DNA of 51,934 nucleotides from Bacteroidales bacterium (GTDB lineage Bacteria > Bacteroidota > Bacteroidia > Bacteroidales > TTA-H9). Shown here piece after piece: positions 7,070 through 14,751 of the stretch; within the stretch, counting starts at the first letter, position 1, and the number at the start of each line of letters is the position of its first letter. The stretch lies in the NCBI GenBank assembly GCA_028689615.1, contig JAQVCV010000011.1, positions 38,176 through 90,109 on the forward strand, given 5' to 3'. The notes beneath the pieces are model-generated. The model was not told the DNA's origin. It did no database searches and worked only from the letters and a program-made list of their open reading frames with translations. The position numbers were made by a program, and so were the translations under genes.

Positions 7070-8203
7070 TCATTTTTCTGAAACCTGCGCCTTGTATGCT
7101 GAGGGTGTGATGCTTGTGATTCGCTTGAAAACTCTGTTAAAGGTGGCTTTTGAGTTGAAACCACAATCAAAGGCAATTCCGACCAGGGTCAGTCGTTCAG
7201 AATCGGGATGGCAGCACTTTTTTTTAAACTCGCTAATCCGGTAATGATTCACGAAGTCGAAGAAATTGCGATGCAGATGCCTGTTAAGAATCCCCGAAAG
7301 GTATTCGGGCTGAACATGAAGGCTTTCGGCTAATTTTCCAATTGTCAGCTCCGGATCGAGCCAGGGCTTGGCCTCGTCCATGTGGTTCATCAACTTGCTT
7401 ATAAACAATTCATCGGCTGTAGGCAGCGGGTTTTCTAAAACAGTGGGTTGATCAACCCTGGAAATGAATTCTTTAACTCTGGGTTGCGTGAAGATGCTCC
7501 CTTGCCGGTGACCGTATAAGCCAATGAACAGAATAAAAAATGCCCCTACGACGAAGGTTACAACTTGCAACCACAACACATCGGCAAAATGGGTAAAAGC
7601 ATTAGCTACAAACAGTCCGTTCACGATGCTGTAAAGGATAAGTGCTGACGTAAGCAAAAGTCGCAGCCATTGCAAATCGATGCCTTCGGTGGCTGAATAA
7701 TATTGCTCTATCTTTCTGCGATGGTTGCTAACCAAAAGCATCCCCCATATTAAATAGCCGAGATTTGATACTGCTATCACAACAGTCCACACAAAGAAAG
7801 AGGTCTGGTTTTTAAATGATTCGCTGGCAACAAGGGCTATCTTTTCATCAGAGGGGAGTGAATAAACATCCCAATAATTGTGCGTGGTCATGGCAATAAA
7901 GGGGATGAAATGAAGCAGGTAAACACGACGCCATTTAAATAGGGAATCGGTAAGCGACTTGATGTAGAGCCACAAAACAGGACCGTGCAACAGAATAAGC
8001 GGAGCAGTGGTGAGAATAAGGGCTGGCCATGGATATCCGTGATGGCGGTTGTATGCTTCGAAAAAATTCAATCCCATATTCAAACCATGAAGCAGGAAGT
8101 AGGCAGCCAGAATGCGATCTGATCGGTTTTGACGGGGTTTGGTCAGAATGAGGATTGAAAGCAGAGCCGATTCGGCAAACCCTGCAAAAAGGATGTATTC
8201 CAT
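7070..8203 (-). CDS. Membrane-embedded AraC-family regulator (7 TM + HTH)
   Basis: This 377-residue regulator has about seven hydrophobic helices in residues 1-245. A linker follows, then a C-terminal AraC/XylS DNA-binding domain (about 285-375) with the two helix-turn-helix units LTIGKLAESLHVQPEYLSGIL and LTLVGIAFDCGFNSKATFNRVFK, ending in ITPSAYKAQ. The domain order resembles Bacteroidota proteins in which a 7TM sensor is fused to AraC, so it would bind DNA from the inner membrane. The signal is unknown. Its start is 4 bp after the stop of the GT39 gene, so the two are cotranscribed, and a GH125 mannosidase gene diverges from this pair. Control of a glycan locus is a reasonable inference. 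Confidence 0.9.
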   Translation of the reverse strand: MEYILFAGFAESALLSILILTKPRQNRSDRILAAYFLLHGLNMGLNFFEAYNRHHGYPWPALILTTAPLILLHGPVLWLYIKSLTDSLFKWRRVYLLHFIPFIAMTTHNYWDVYSLPSDEKIALVASESFKNQTSFFVWTVVIAVSNLGYLIWGMLLVSNHRRKIEQYYSATEGIDLQWLRLLLTSALILYSIVNGLFVANAFTHFADVLWLQVVTFVVGAFFILFIGLYGHRQGSIFTQPRVKEFISRVDQPTVLENPLPTADELFISKLMNHMDEAKPWLDPELTIGKLAESLHVQPEYLSGILNRHLHRNFFDFVNHYRISEFKKKCCHPDSERLTLVGIAFDCGFNSKATFNRVFKRITSITPSAYKAQVSEK

Positions 8204-8207
8204 GGGT

Positions 8208-9776
8208 TTATTGTTGAAATTTCCTTATCAGCATTTCTCTTTTTAACCCTTTCATGCGGTATATGTAATGGTACATCACGGGTTTTCCGCCCCTTTTTAT
8301 GGCGATACTGTCAGGGGGTTCAATGTTTGCAAAGGCATCGCCAAACAAGGGTGCAGGGTCATGAAAATCGCGGCTTGATGTGATGTAGTACACGTCGGAA
8401 CTATCTGCAGGAAGCCCCAGCATCTGATCTATCCACAGGTATTTATGAATTCTTTCAAGCGATCCGATGGCATAAACATAACGCTGTGTAGGCCATGCCA
8501 CGTAATAATCCAGATGTGCAGCAGGGAACCAGCGATGGCTGAAGATGGGTGCAAACGGGGGCATCCGGCCTGAGAGGGTATCGGCCGCAGCCACCTGCTC
8601 GAACGATTGCTCAAGTTGTTTCCATCCATACATGTCGAGGGTAGGGTCGTTTCGTCCCAACCTGCGAGGGTTTTCTTCGGAAGGAAGTGGTATGAGGCCT
8701 GTTTTGATTTGTAGAAACCCAACAACCACAACCACCATGAGCAACAAAATGGCAGCCCGAAGAGGGGGCGGAAACAGGCTCTCGTTATAGCGATCAGCAA
8801 GCCACGCGGCCGTAATTAGCATTAAGCCATGATACGACGGGCCTGTCCAGTGTGGTAGGGTTTGCCTGAACAACGAAAAAGTAAGAAAGGTTGCAATCAT
8901 GGGGAGGCTTATGAACAGCAGCAACCAGCGTTGCTGTGGGTTGGTATAGCTTTTCTTGCGCATTGCCAGAAAGGCTAAAACAATCAATACTACATTTATC
9001 GGGTTGTTGTAGAAAAACTGGCCGACCAGTTCTGTCGCAAAGTAGGCAGGACGCAATCCTCCCTGGCTCATGTCAACCCTGGAACCCTGATAAGTAAAGC
9101 TCACAAAGTCGTTTTCGATGTTCCAAAACAGGATTGGTGTGATTATAAGTGCGGCAGAAAGCAAACCAAGATAAAGCTCTTTTTTTAGGAACCACGAGCG
9201 GCTGTAGCTGATAACGAAAAGCACTCCGCCAAACCCCAAAAAAACGCCCGAATACTTGGATAGTGTGGCCAGCCCGGTTGCTACGAAAGCCCCAAAAAGC
9301 ATGTTGCGGCGGTGTTCTAAAGGGTATTTATCGTTGAAGGCTCTTAAGAACAGCCAGATACCAGCCAGCCAAAACAGGTTTTGAGGGGTATCGGGAAGGA
9401 TAAAAACACCACTGATTATGGTTCCATAAATAGAAGCACCATAGAGAAAAGCCGCATAGAGCCCTGTTCGCTCATCACGCAACTCTTTTCCGCAAAGAAA
9501 AATGAGGCCCATATTCAATACCCCGAAAAGCAAAGAACTGAATCTTAAAAACAATTCGGAACTGAGGATGAGGTTCATTGAAAAAAGTTGAATCACCCAG
9601 CCCACCATTCCAGGGTGATCGAAATGGCTGATATCGGGATAAACGGCGAAGGTCCAGTAATATACCTCGTCGTTTCCCAATTCCAGAAAAGTGGCCAGGA
9701 GCAACCTCACAGCTGTCCAAACCGACACCAGCACAATGAAAGTTTTGCGAATTGCCTGATCCTGAATTTGAAGCAT
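8208..9776 (-). CDS. GT39/ArnT-type membrane glycosyltransferase
   Basis: This 522-residue polytopic protein has about ten to twelve membrane helices. The first periplasmic loop carries NDEVYYW at 35-41 and DISHFDHPGMVGW at 48-60. These are the acidic and His-Pro motifs of GT39 and ArnT-like transferases, which use polyprenyl-phosphate sugars as donors. The C-terminal third is a soluble periplasmic domain. Substrate cannot be told, but lipid A, surface glycan or protein O-glycosylation are all possible. O-glycosylation is common for exported proteins in Bacteroidota. It is first in an operon with the membrane AraC regulator. Confidence 0.88.
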   Translation of the reverse strand: MLQIQDQAIRKTFIVLVSVWTAVRLLLATFLELGNDEVYYWTFAVYPDISHFDHPGMVGWVIQLFSMNLILSSELFLRFSSLLFGVLNMGLIFLCGKELRDERTGLYAAFLYGASIYGTIISGVFILPDTPQNLFWLAGIWLFLRAFNDKYPLEHRRNMLFGAFVATGLATLSKYSGVFLGFGGVLFVISYSRSWFLKKELYLGLLSAALIITPILFWNIENDFVSFTYQGSRVDMSQGGLRPAYFATELVGQFFYNNPINVVLIVLAFLAMRKKSYTNPQQRWLLLFISLPMIATFLTFSLFRQTLPHWTGPSYHGLMLITAAWLADRYNESLFPPPLRAAILLLMVVVVVGFLQIKTGLIPLPSEENPRRLGRNDPTLDMYGWKQLEQSFEQVAAADTLSGRMPPFAPIFSHRWFPAAHLDYYVAWPTQRYVYAIGSLERIHKYLWIDQMLGLPADSSDVYYITSSRDFHDPAPLFGDAFANIEPPDSIAIKRGGKPVMYHYIYRMKGLKREMLIRKFQQ

Positions 9777-9793
9777 GTCAACTAAGTTTGTTG

Positions 9794-9801
9794 CAAAGAT
9801 A
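9794..9801 (-). promoter_or_regulatory. -7 box of the GT39-AraC operon
   Basis: The minus-strand TATCTTTG at 9801-9794 is an exact TAnnTTTG match 18 bp before the start codon. No clear -33 box was found. Confidence 0.5.
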
Positions 9802-9861
9802 GGAGATCGGGCCGGGTTTTAATGTACTGACCTGTGCTCCGAGTTTTTCTCGGGTCTCCAC

Positions 9862-9892
9862 TTTGTCGTATGGATCGAACTCGGTATTTTTA
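9862..9892 (+). promoter_or_regulatory. Probable promoter of the GH125 gene
   Basis: TTTG (9862-9865), a 19-bp spacer and TATTTTTA (9885-9892, last base off consensus) lie 27 bp before the start codon. Confidence 0.5.
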
Positions 9893-9918
9893 CCCGTTCT
9901 TTATTACCTTATCATGCT

Positions 9919-11358
9919 ATGAACCGACGTCGTTTTATTTCTCGCAGTCTGCTTGCAGGTGCAGGAGCTTATGCCGCTCAAATACCTGCTGTTCACGCTG
10001 CCAAAAGCCTTTTTGGGGAAAACTATTTGAGCCGGCGCCCCATGTTGGCTGATCGCACTTTCACCAGTACAGCAGTCGAAAACACGATAAGCAGCCTTAA
10101 ACCCCGCTTAGCCGACCCGGAACTTGCCTGGATGTTTGAAAATTGCTATCCAAATACCCTGGATACAACCGTCGATTTTGAAATTGTTGATGGCAAGCCC
10201 GATACTTTCATCATCACTGGCGATATTGATGCCATGTGGCTTCGCGACAGCACCGCCCAGGTTTGGCCCTACCTTCCTCTTATTCAACAGGAAAAGGGGT
10301 TGAAGATGCTCATCGCAGGCCTCATCAACCGCCAGGCTAAGTGCGTGCTTAAAGATCCCTATGCCAACGCCTTTTATAAAGACCTCACTAAAGAATCGGA
10401 ATGGAAAAGCGATAGCCCTGAACCTATCGCGGGTGTTCACGAGCGAAAATGGGAAATTGATTCCCTTTGCTATGTGGTGCGACTGGCTCATGGTTATTTT
10501 GAATATACCAACGGTGTTACACCTTTCGATCAGCATTGGCGCGAGGCCATGCAATTGCTGGTAAAAACCCTTCGCACCGAACAACGAAAGGATGGAACAT
10601 CACCGTACTTCTTCGTCAGGCGAACTGATAACGTGATTGACGCTCCTCCTTTCCGAGGCACCGGACAACCAGTGAAGCCTACTGGGATGATCTGCTCGAT
10701 GTTCCGCCCCAGCGACGACAGCACGGTTTTCCCTTATCTGATCCCTTCAAACCTGATGGCCGTGCAAGCGCTACACCAATTGGCCGACATTTTTCGCAGA
10801 GGCCTTCACGATGAGGTGTTTTCGGCTGATTGTGAGTCTTTTGCCCGTGAAGTGGAAACAGGTGTCAAGACTTACGGAATAGTGGAGCACCCCGGCTTCG
10901 GGAAAATTTATGCTTACGAAGTAGATGGTTATGGAGGGCAAATTCTGATGGACGACGCCAACGTTCCTTCGCTGATGTCGTTGGCCTACCTGGGTGTGCA
11001 TCAGGAAGATGATCCTTTGTATGTCAACACGCGTCGTTTCCTTATCAGCGATGCCAATCCCTGGTATTTAACAGGTAGTGCAGCCGAAGGGCAGGGGAGC
11101 CCTCATACCGGCAAAAGAGCCATATGGCCTATGGGGATCATCCTCAGAGCATTGACAAGCACAAGCGATGAAGAAATTGCACATTGCCTGCAGTTGTTGA
11201 AAACCACCCACGCCGGTACCGGATTCATGCACGAAAGTTTCGACAAAGACGATGCCTTGCTTTTCTCTCGAAAATGGTTTGCCTGGGCCAATACTCTTTT
11301 TGGTGAGTTGGTTTTAAAATTGGCAGACCAACGTCCCCTTTTGGTTCTGAGGGATTAG
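9919..11358 (+). CDS. GH125 exo-alpha-1,6-mannosidase, Tat-type signal
   Basis: This 479-residue glycoside hydrolase family 125 protein would remove alpha-1,6-linked mannose from non-reducing ends. The (alpha/alpha)6-barrel hallmark GDIDAMWLRDS lies at 101-111. The conserved HERKWEIDSLCY, MICSMFRPSDD, IPSNLMA, DDANVPSLMSL and WPMGIILRAL segments follow in order. The N-terminus NRRRFISRSLLAGAGAYAA has a twin-arginine motif and an Ala-rich h-region, ending near AVHA (residue 27), so export through Tat is predicted. It has its own promoter, divergent from the GT39/AraC operon. The usual length and the full set of motifs argue for an active enzyme that trims mannosides in the periplasm. Confidence 0.92.
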   Translation: MNRRRFISRSLLAGAGAYAAQIPAVHAAKSLFGENYLSRRPMLADRTFTSTAVENTISSLKPRLADPELAWMFENCYPNTLDTTVDFEIVDGKPDTFIITGDIDAMWLRDSTAQVWPYLPLIQQEKGLKMLIAGLINRQAKCVLKDPYANAFYKDLTKESEWKSDSPEPIAGVHERKWEIDSLCYVVRLAHGYFEYTNGVTPFDQHWREAMQLLVKTLRTEQRKDGTSPYFFVRRTDNVIDAPPFRGTGQPVKPTGMICSMFRPSDDSTVFPYLIPSNLMAVQALHQLADIFRRGLHDEVFSADCESFAREVETGVKTYGIVEHPGFGKIYAYEVDGYGGQILMDDANVPSLMSLAYLGVHQEDDPLYVNTRRFLISDANPWYLTGSAAEGQGSPHTGKRAIWPMGIILRALTSTSDEEIAHCLQLLKTTHAGTGFMHESFDKDDALLFSRKWFAWANTLFGELVLKLADQRPLLVLRD

Positions 11359-11532
11359 GTATGTGTGTTGCATCTTCGAAGGTGTTGTGTCAATACGACG
11401 TCTTTTTCCATATTTTGGATGTTGTTTTGATTTGAATTTGCTCTATATTGATGCTCTTAAGTCCTGAAAAGCATAATACAGTAAGGGGATTTCAATAGTT
11501 GTAACGATATATGTAGATGTTCCTAAAGTGTT

Positions 11533-11549
11533 TTGGCACAGACTTGGTA
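11533..11549 (+). promoter_or_regulatory. Near-consensus sigma-54 (-24/-12) promoter
   Basis: TTGGCAC at 11533-11539 matches the -24 element exactly. After the required N10 spacing the -12 element is GT instead of GC (11547-11548). It lies 29 bp before the lipoprotein start codon, and no TAnnTTTG box was seen there. The match is suggestive only. Confidence 0.4.
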
Positions 11550-11577
11550 TTCAGAAAAGTTATAAATACTGATTACC

Positions 11578-11961
11578 ATGAAAACTATTTCTTCGAATCT
11601 ATACGTCGCAACAATTGTTTTAGTTACATTTTTACTGGCCAGTTGCCAGAAGCGCGACGATTTGGTGGAACCAACGGTTCCAGCTACAGAGAACAAAAAG
11701 ATGGACGATCTGAAGGTGGCCGATACCTTCAACTGGTCAACACTTTCTACCTACACGATTCAGGTAACTGGCTATGCCAATGCTCCCATGAAGGTTTATG
11801 GCGCTGATGGGAAATTGCTTCACACAGCCATGCTGAAGAAAGACCAGCCTGTGACCTTGTTGCTTTCAATACCAGCCACAGAGGTTTCAGTTGTTTTACA
11901 CTTCCTTGGCGAACAAACCGAATTGGAATTAGTTACCAGCCCTATTCAACTCACCTTATAA
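11578..11961 (+). CDS. Small lipoprotein upstream of LruC-domain protein
   Basis: This 127-residue protein has a lipoprotein signal peptide (lipobox LLASC, Cys23), a polar linker rich in Asp and Lys, and a C-terminal half that looks like one small beta-sandwich (NWSTLSTYTIQVTG..., MKVYGADGKLL..., residues about 50-125). No family is recognised with confidence. The pattern FNWSTLSTY and the spacing of strands resemble the short domain found with LruC-domain proteins in Bacteroidota. The gene ends 12 bp before the LruC gene, so the two form an operon, and the lipoprotein may be a membrane partner of the LruC protein. Confidence 0.75.
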   Translation: MKTISSNLYVATIVLVTFLLASCQKRDDLVEPTVPATENKKMDDLKVADTFNWSTLSTYTIQVTGYANAPMKVYGADGKLLHTAMLKKDQPVTLLLSIPATEVSVVLHFLGEQTELELVTSPIQLTL

Positions 11962-11973
11962 TCTGACACTAAC

Positions 11974-13356
11974 ATGAAAAAGATTTTATTATCGCTCGTG
12001 ATGGTCGTGTTATCGGCCACTTTGCTTAACGCTCAGAGTTGTGAAATTACAAAAACCAACGGCGGAGGTTTTACAACAACCATTCAATCTGTGGTTGATA
12101 ATTGCAACAATACTTACACCATTGTACTCAGGATTGATCACAACGGGTGTGGTGGCCCTACTTGTAAAGAATTATCCCATTATTCTGTCCAGGCAACTCC
12201 GGGAACGTATTCCAACATATCAGTGCAGGTTATTTCGGGCAGTATGAGCTATGGTAACATCGATTTGGGTCCAAGCCTGGGTTCTGATCCCTTTCAGGGC
12301 TTTAAGATCGACAATACAAGCGGTATTGGCGATGGACAGGCTGGCTCGTTTACCATTACCTATACCTTGAGCGGAAACCTACAAAATCAGCAAACATCTG
12401 CTAAGGCAGGAACCAGTGCACAGTTGGCCTCATTTACATCGGCGCAGTTTCAATATGTAATGAATTGCGAGGGAACCAATTGTGGAGGCGGCGGTAACGA
12501 TACCGATGGTGATGGCTGTGATGATAATGAGGATGAATTTCCTACCGATCCGGCACGTTGTTATACCATTAAATACCCTTCGTCAGGGTTTGGAACACTA
12601 GCATGGGAAGATTTGTGGCCCTCGAAAGGCGATTATGACTTGAACGACCTTGTGTTACCTTACAAAATAACTTTGGTTGCAAATTCTGATAACAACATTG
12701 TGGAAGTAAAAGGCAAATTCTATATCAAAGCTGTTGGAGCAAACCTTCACAACGGTTTCGGATGGCAGTTTGATAACATCCTTCCCGGTCAGGTTGCATC
12801 GGTTACAGGTCATAGTCTTTTGAAGGGCTACGTTAACCTGAATGGAAACGGAACTGAGGCAGGTCAGAATAAAGCTGTGGTGATTGCCTTTGACGATGCC
12901 GACAATATCTTAAACAGAGCCGGAGGACAGTTTTTCAATACGCTTCCCAATGGTATTACCGGAACTTCTGATACCCTTAATATCACAGTGGTTTTCACAC
13001 AGCCTTTGCCTCAAGCTACGGTGGGTGCAGCTCCCTTTAATCCCTTCTTAATTAAAAACGGTACACGTGGTAAAGAGATTCATTTGGTTGATCATGTGCC
13101 TACATCTTTGGCTAGTTCCTCGGTATTTGGCACCGACGACGATGATTCAAATCCTGCCACTGGTCGCTATTATCGTACTGTGAATAACCTTCCCTGGGCC
13201 ATTCATATCCCTCAAATTCTCGACCATATGGAAGAGTATATCGAAATTACCGAGGGTTATCTTCACTTTGGCGAATGGGCTGAATCAAACGGGGTTTCCT
13301 ATCCCGATTGGTACCAAAACCAATCAGGTTATCGCGACAATACGAAGATCTGGTAA
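11974..13356 (+). CDS. LruC domain-containing secreted protein
   Basis: This 460-residue exported protein has a signal peptide ending at LLNAQ (residue 21). It has an N-terminal beta-rich, Cys-containing domain and a Ca-binding thrombospondin-3-like motif, DTDGDGCDDNEDEFPTDP (176-193). A C-terminal LruC domain begins with WEDLWPSKGDYDLNDLV (211-227). LruC was first named from a Leptospira antigen, and in Bacteroidota such proteins are common surface or secreted proteins of unknown role, often with the WEDLWP...DYDxND signature. There is no obvious T9SS sorting domain. The gene ends at a bidirectional hairpin terminator. Confidence 0.9.
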   Translation: MKKILLSLVMVVLSATLLNAQSCEITKTNGGGFTTTIQSVVDNCNNTYTIVLRIDHNGCGGPTCKELSHYSVQATPGTYSNISVQVISGSMSYGNIDLGPSLGSDPFQGFKIDNTSGIGDGQAGSFTITYTLSGNLQNQQTSAKAGTSAQLASFTSAQFQYVMNCEGTNCGGGGNDTDGDGCDDNEDEFPTDPARCYTIKYPSSGFGTLAWEDLWPSKGDYDLNDLVLPYKITLVANSDNNIVEVKGKFYIKAVGANLHNGFGWQFDNILPGQVASVTGHSLLKGYVNLNGNGTEAGQNKAVVIAFDDADNILNRAGGQFFNTLPNGITGTSDTLNITVVFTQPLPQATVGAAPFNPFLIKNGTRGKEIHLVDHVPTSLASSSVFGTDDDDSNPATGRYYRTVNNLPWAIHIPQILDHMEEYIEITEGYLHFGEWAESNGVSYPDWYQNQSGYRDNTKIW

Positions 13357-13379
13357 CAACACCATAGTTTGAAACGATT

Positions 13380-13413
13380 AAAAAATGCCGTGCCTGATGG
13401 TTCGGCATTTTTT
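13380..13413. terminator. Bidirectional terminator between LruC and HD genes
   Basis: An 11-bp stem (13380-13390 with 13403-13413) has A-rich and T-rich flanks that give a U-tract in both directions. It overlaps the HD gene stop codon. Confidence 0.85.
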
Positions 13414-14626
13414 ATTTTACCGAGCAAAGAAAGTATTTGCGGGTTGATTCAGAAAGATACTGCAAGCCCAGTCTTCCCGATGCTTCTGTTACATCGCGGG
13501 TTAATCCCGATCGGTTAATAAGCCTGATAGAGCTGAAACTGGGGTCGTAGGCTCTGTTCTCAACTTCTCCGGTAAACACAAAATAATCAATATCATGTGG
13601 TTTGATTCCATGTTTTATCGCCCTATCTCGGTGCATGCTGACTGTTGCTTCACTAAATGGCTCCTCTTGCATCTCTATTTTTAATAATCTCCTGTTGACC
13701 AATGATTTTGCCAATCGGCAAAGAACTTCGTCGAGATGGTTTCCCCAAACTTTTATAGCACTAAACACATCAAAATCGTCGAGTTGGGCAAAATTCTCGA
13801 TCAGTTCGGGCCTGTTATCGAAATCAGAACGGGTAAACTGTTGTTTTAGAAAAACTTGCAAGGCAGGTGTGGCAAACAACTTCTCTCCGTTCTCAACCAA
13901 CTCCCGGGCTCTTTTCAGGATATTAACCAATAGATATTCAGCCGATAATACCGTTTTGTGCAGATAAACCTGCCAATACATTAGTCGTCTTGCTACCAGA
14001 AAATTCTCGATAGAGTAGAGTGCTTTGGCTTCGACAACCAGTTCGTCGCCATCAACTTCCAACATTTTAATTATGCGCTCAGTGCCTATAGCTCCTTCAC
14101 TTACGCCGGTGAAGTAACTGTCGCGCTTCAGGTAATCAAGGCGGTCAACATCCAATTGGCCGCTCACCAATTGATGGAGAAATCGTTTGGGATACGAACC
14201 GTTAAATATGGACTGAGCCATTTCGAGTTCTCCGCTGAATTCCTTGTTTAGCCTGTTCATAAAAACTTCTGAGAGGGCTTCGTGTTTTACATTGCTTACA
14301 ATGGAATGCTCCAGGGCATGAGAAAATGGACCATGACCGATGTCGTGAAGCAAAATGGCTGCTGCAGCAGCAACTGCTTCATCGGAAGTGATGGTATGCC
14401 CTTTGGAGCGCAGCACCTCGATGGCGTCTTCCATCAGGTGCATGGCACCCAGTGTGTGATGAAAACGGGTATGAAGCGCTCCCGGATAAACCAGATGAGT
14501 GAGTCCCAATTGTTTAATCCGTCTAAGCCGTTGAAACCACGGGTGTTCAACCAGAGAGAAAAGCAACCCGTTTGGGATGCTGATAAATCCATGAACAGGA
14601 TCGTTGAATATTTTTCGCTTAACCAT
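13412..14626 (-). CDS. HD-domain phosphohydrolase (COG1078, dGTPase/SAMHD1-like)
   Basis: This protein of about 404 residues belongs to the HD superfamily of metal-dependent phosphohydrolases. The metal-binding set is visible: R-F-H-H near residues 55-57, the HD pair in LLHDIGHGPFSHALEH (HD at 94-95), and a later Asp in SGQLDVDRLDYLKRDS. The last segment is the hallmark of the dGTPase/SAMHD1-like branch, so a deoxynucleotide triphosphate may be the substrate. Reading frames extend to 14737, but a -7 box at 14646-14653 lies inside that extension. Homologues start near KRKIFNDPVHGF, so the ATG at 14626 is chosen; 14644 is the alternative. Confidence 0.88.
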   Translation of the reverse strand: MVKRKIFNDPVHGFISIPNGLLFSLVEHPWFQRLRRIKQLGLTHLVYPGALHTRFHHTLGAMHLMEDAIEVLRSKGHTITSDEAVAAAAAILLHDIGHGPFSHALEHSIVSNVKHEALSEVFMNRLNKEFSGELEMAQSIFNGSYPKRFLHQLVSGQLDVDRLDYLKRDSYFTGVSEGAIGTERIIKMLEVDGDELVVEAKALYSIENFLVARRLMYWQVYLHKTVLSAEYLLVNILKRARELVENGEKLFATPALQVFLKQQFTRSDFDNRPELIENFAQLDDFDVFSAIKVWGNHLDEVLCRLAKSLVNRRLLKIEMQEEPFSEATVSMHRDRAIKHGIKPHDIDYFVFTGEVENRAYDPSFSSIRLINRSGLTRDVTEASGRLGLQYLSESTRKYFLCSVK

Positions 14627-14645
14627 TGGCTTACTGATGTTCATG

Positions 14646-14653
14646 CAAAGGTA
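14646..14653 (-). promoter_or_regulatory. -7 box of the HD phosphohydrolase gene
   Basis: The minus-strand TACCTTTG at 14653-14646 is an exact match. It places the transcript start near 14640 and decides in favour of the start codon at 14626. The -33 region is weak. Confidence 0.55.
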
Positions 14654-14751
14654 GGCGAATAGGCTCAATTTCCTTTCATAATATGACGATAGTTTGGAAT
14701 ACTCCTGCCGAATTGGTTGTTGAAACAACCCATCCAATCGGTAGCAGATTG

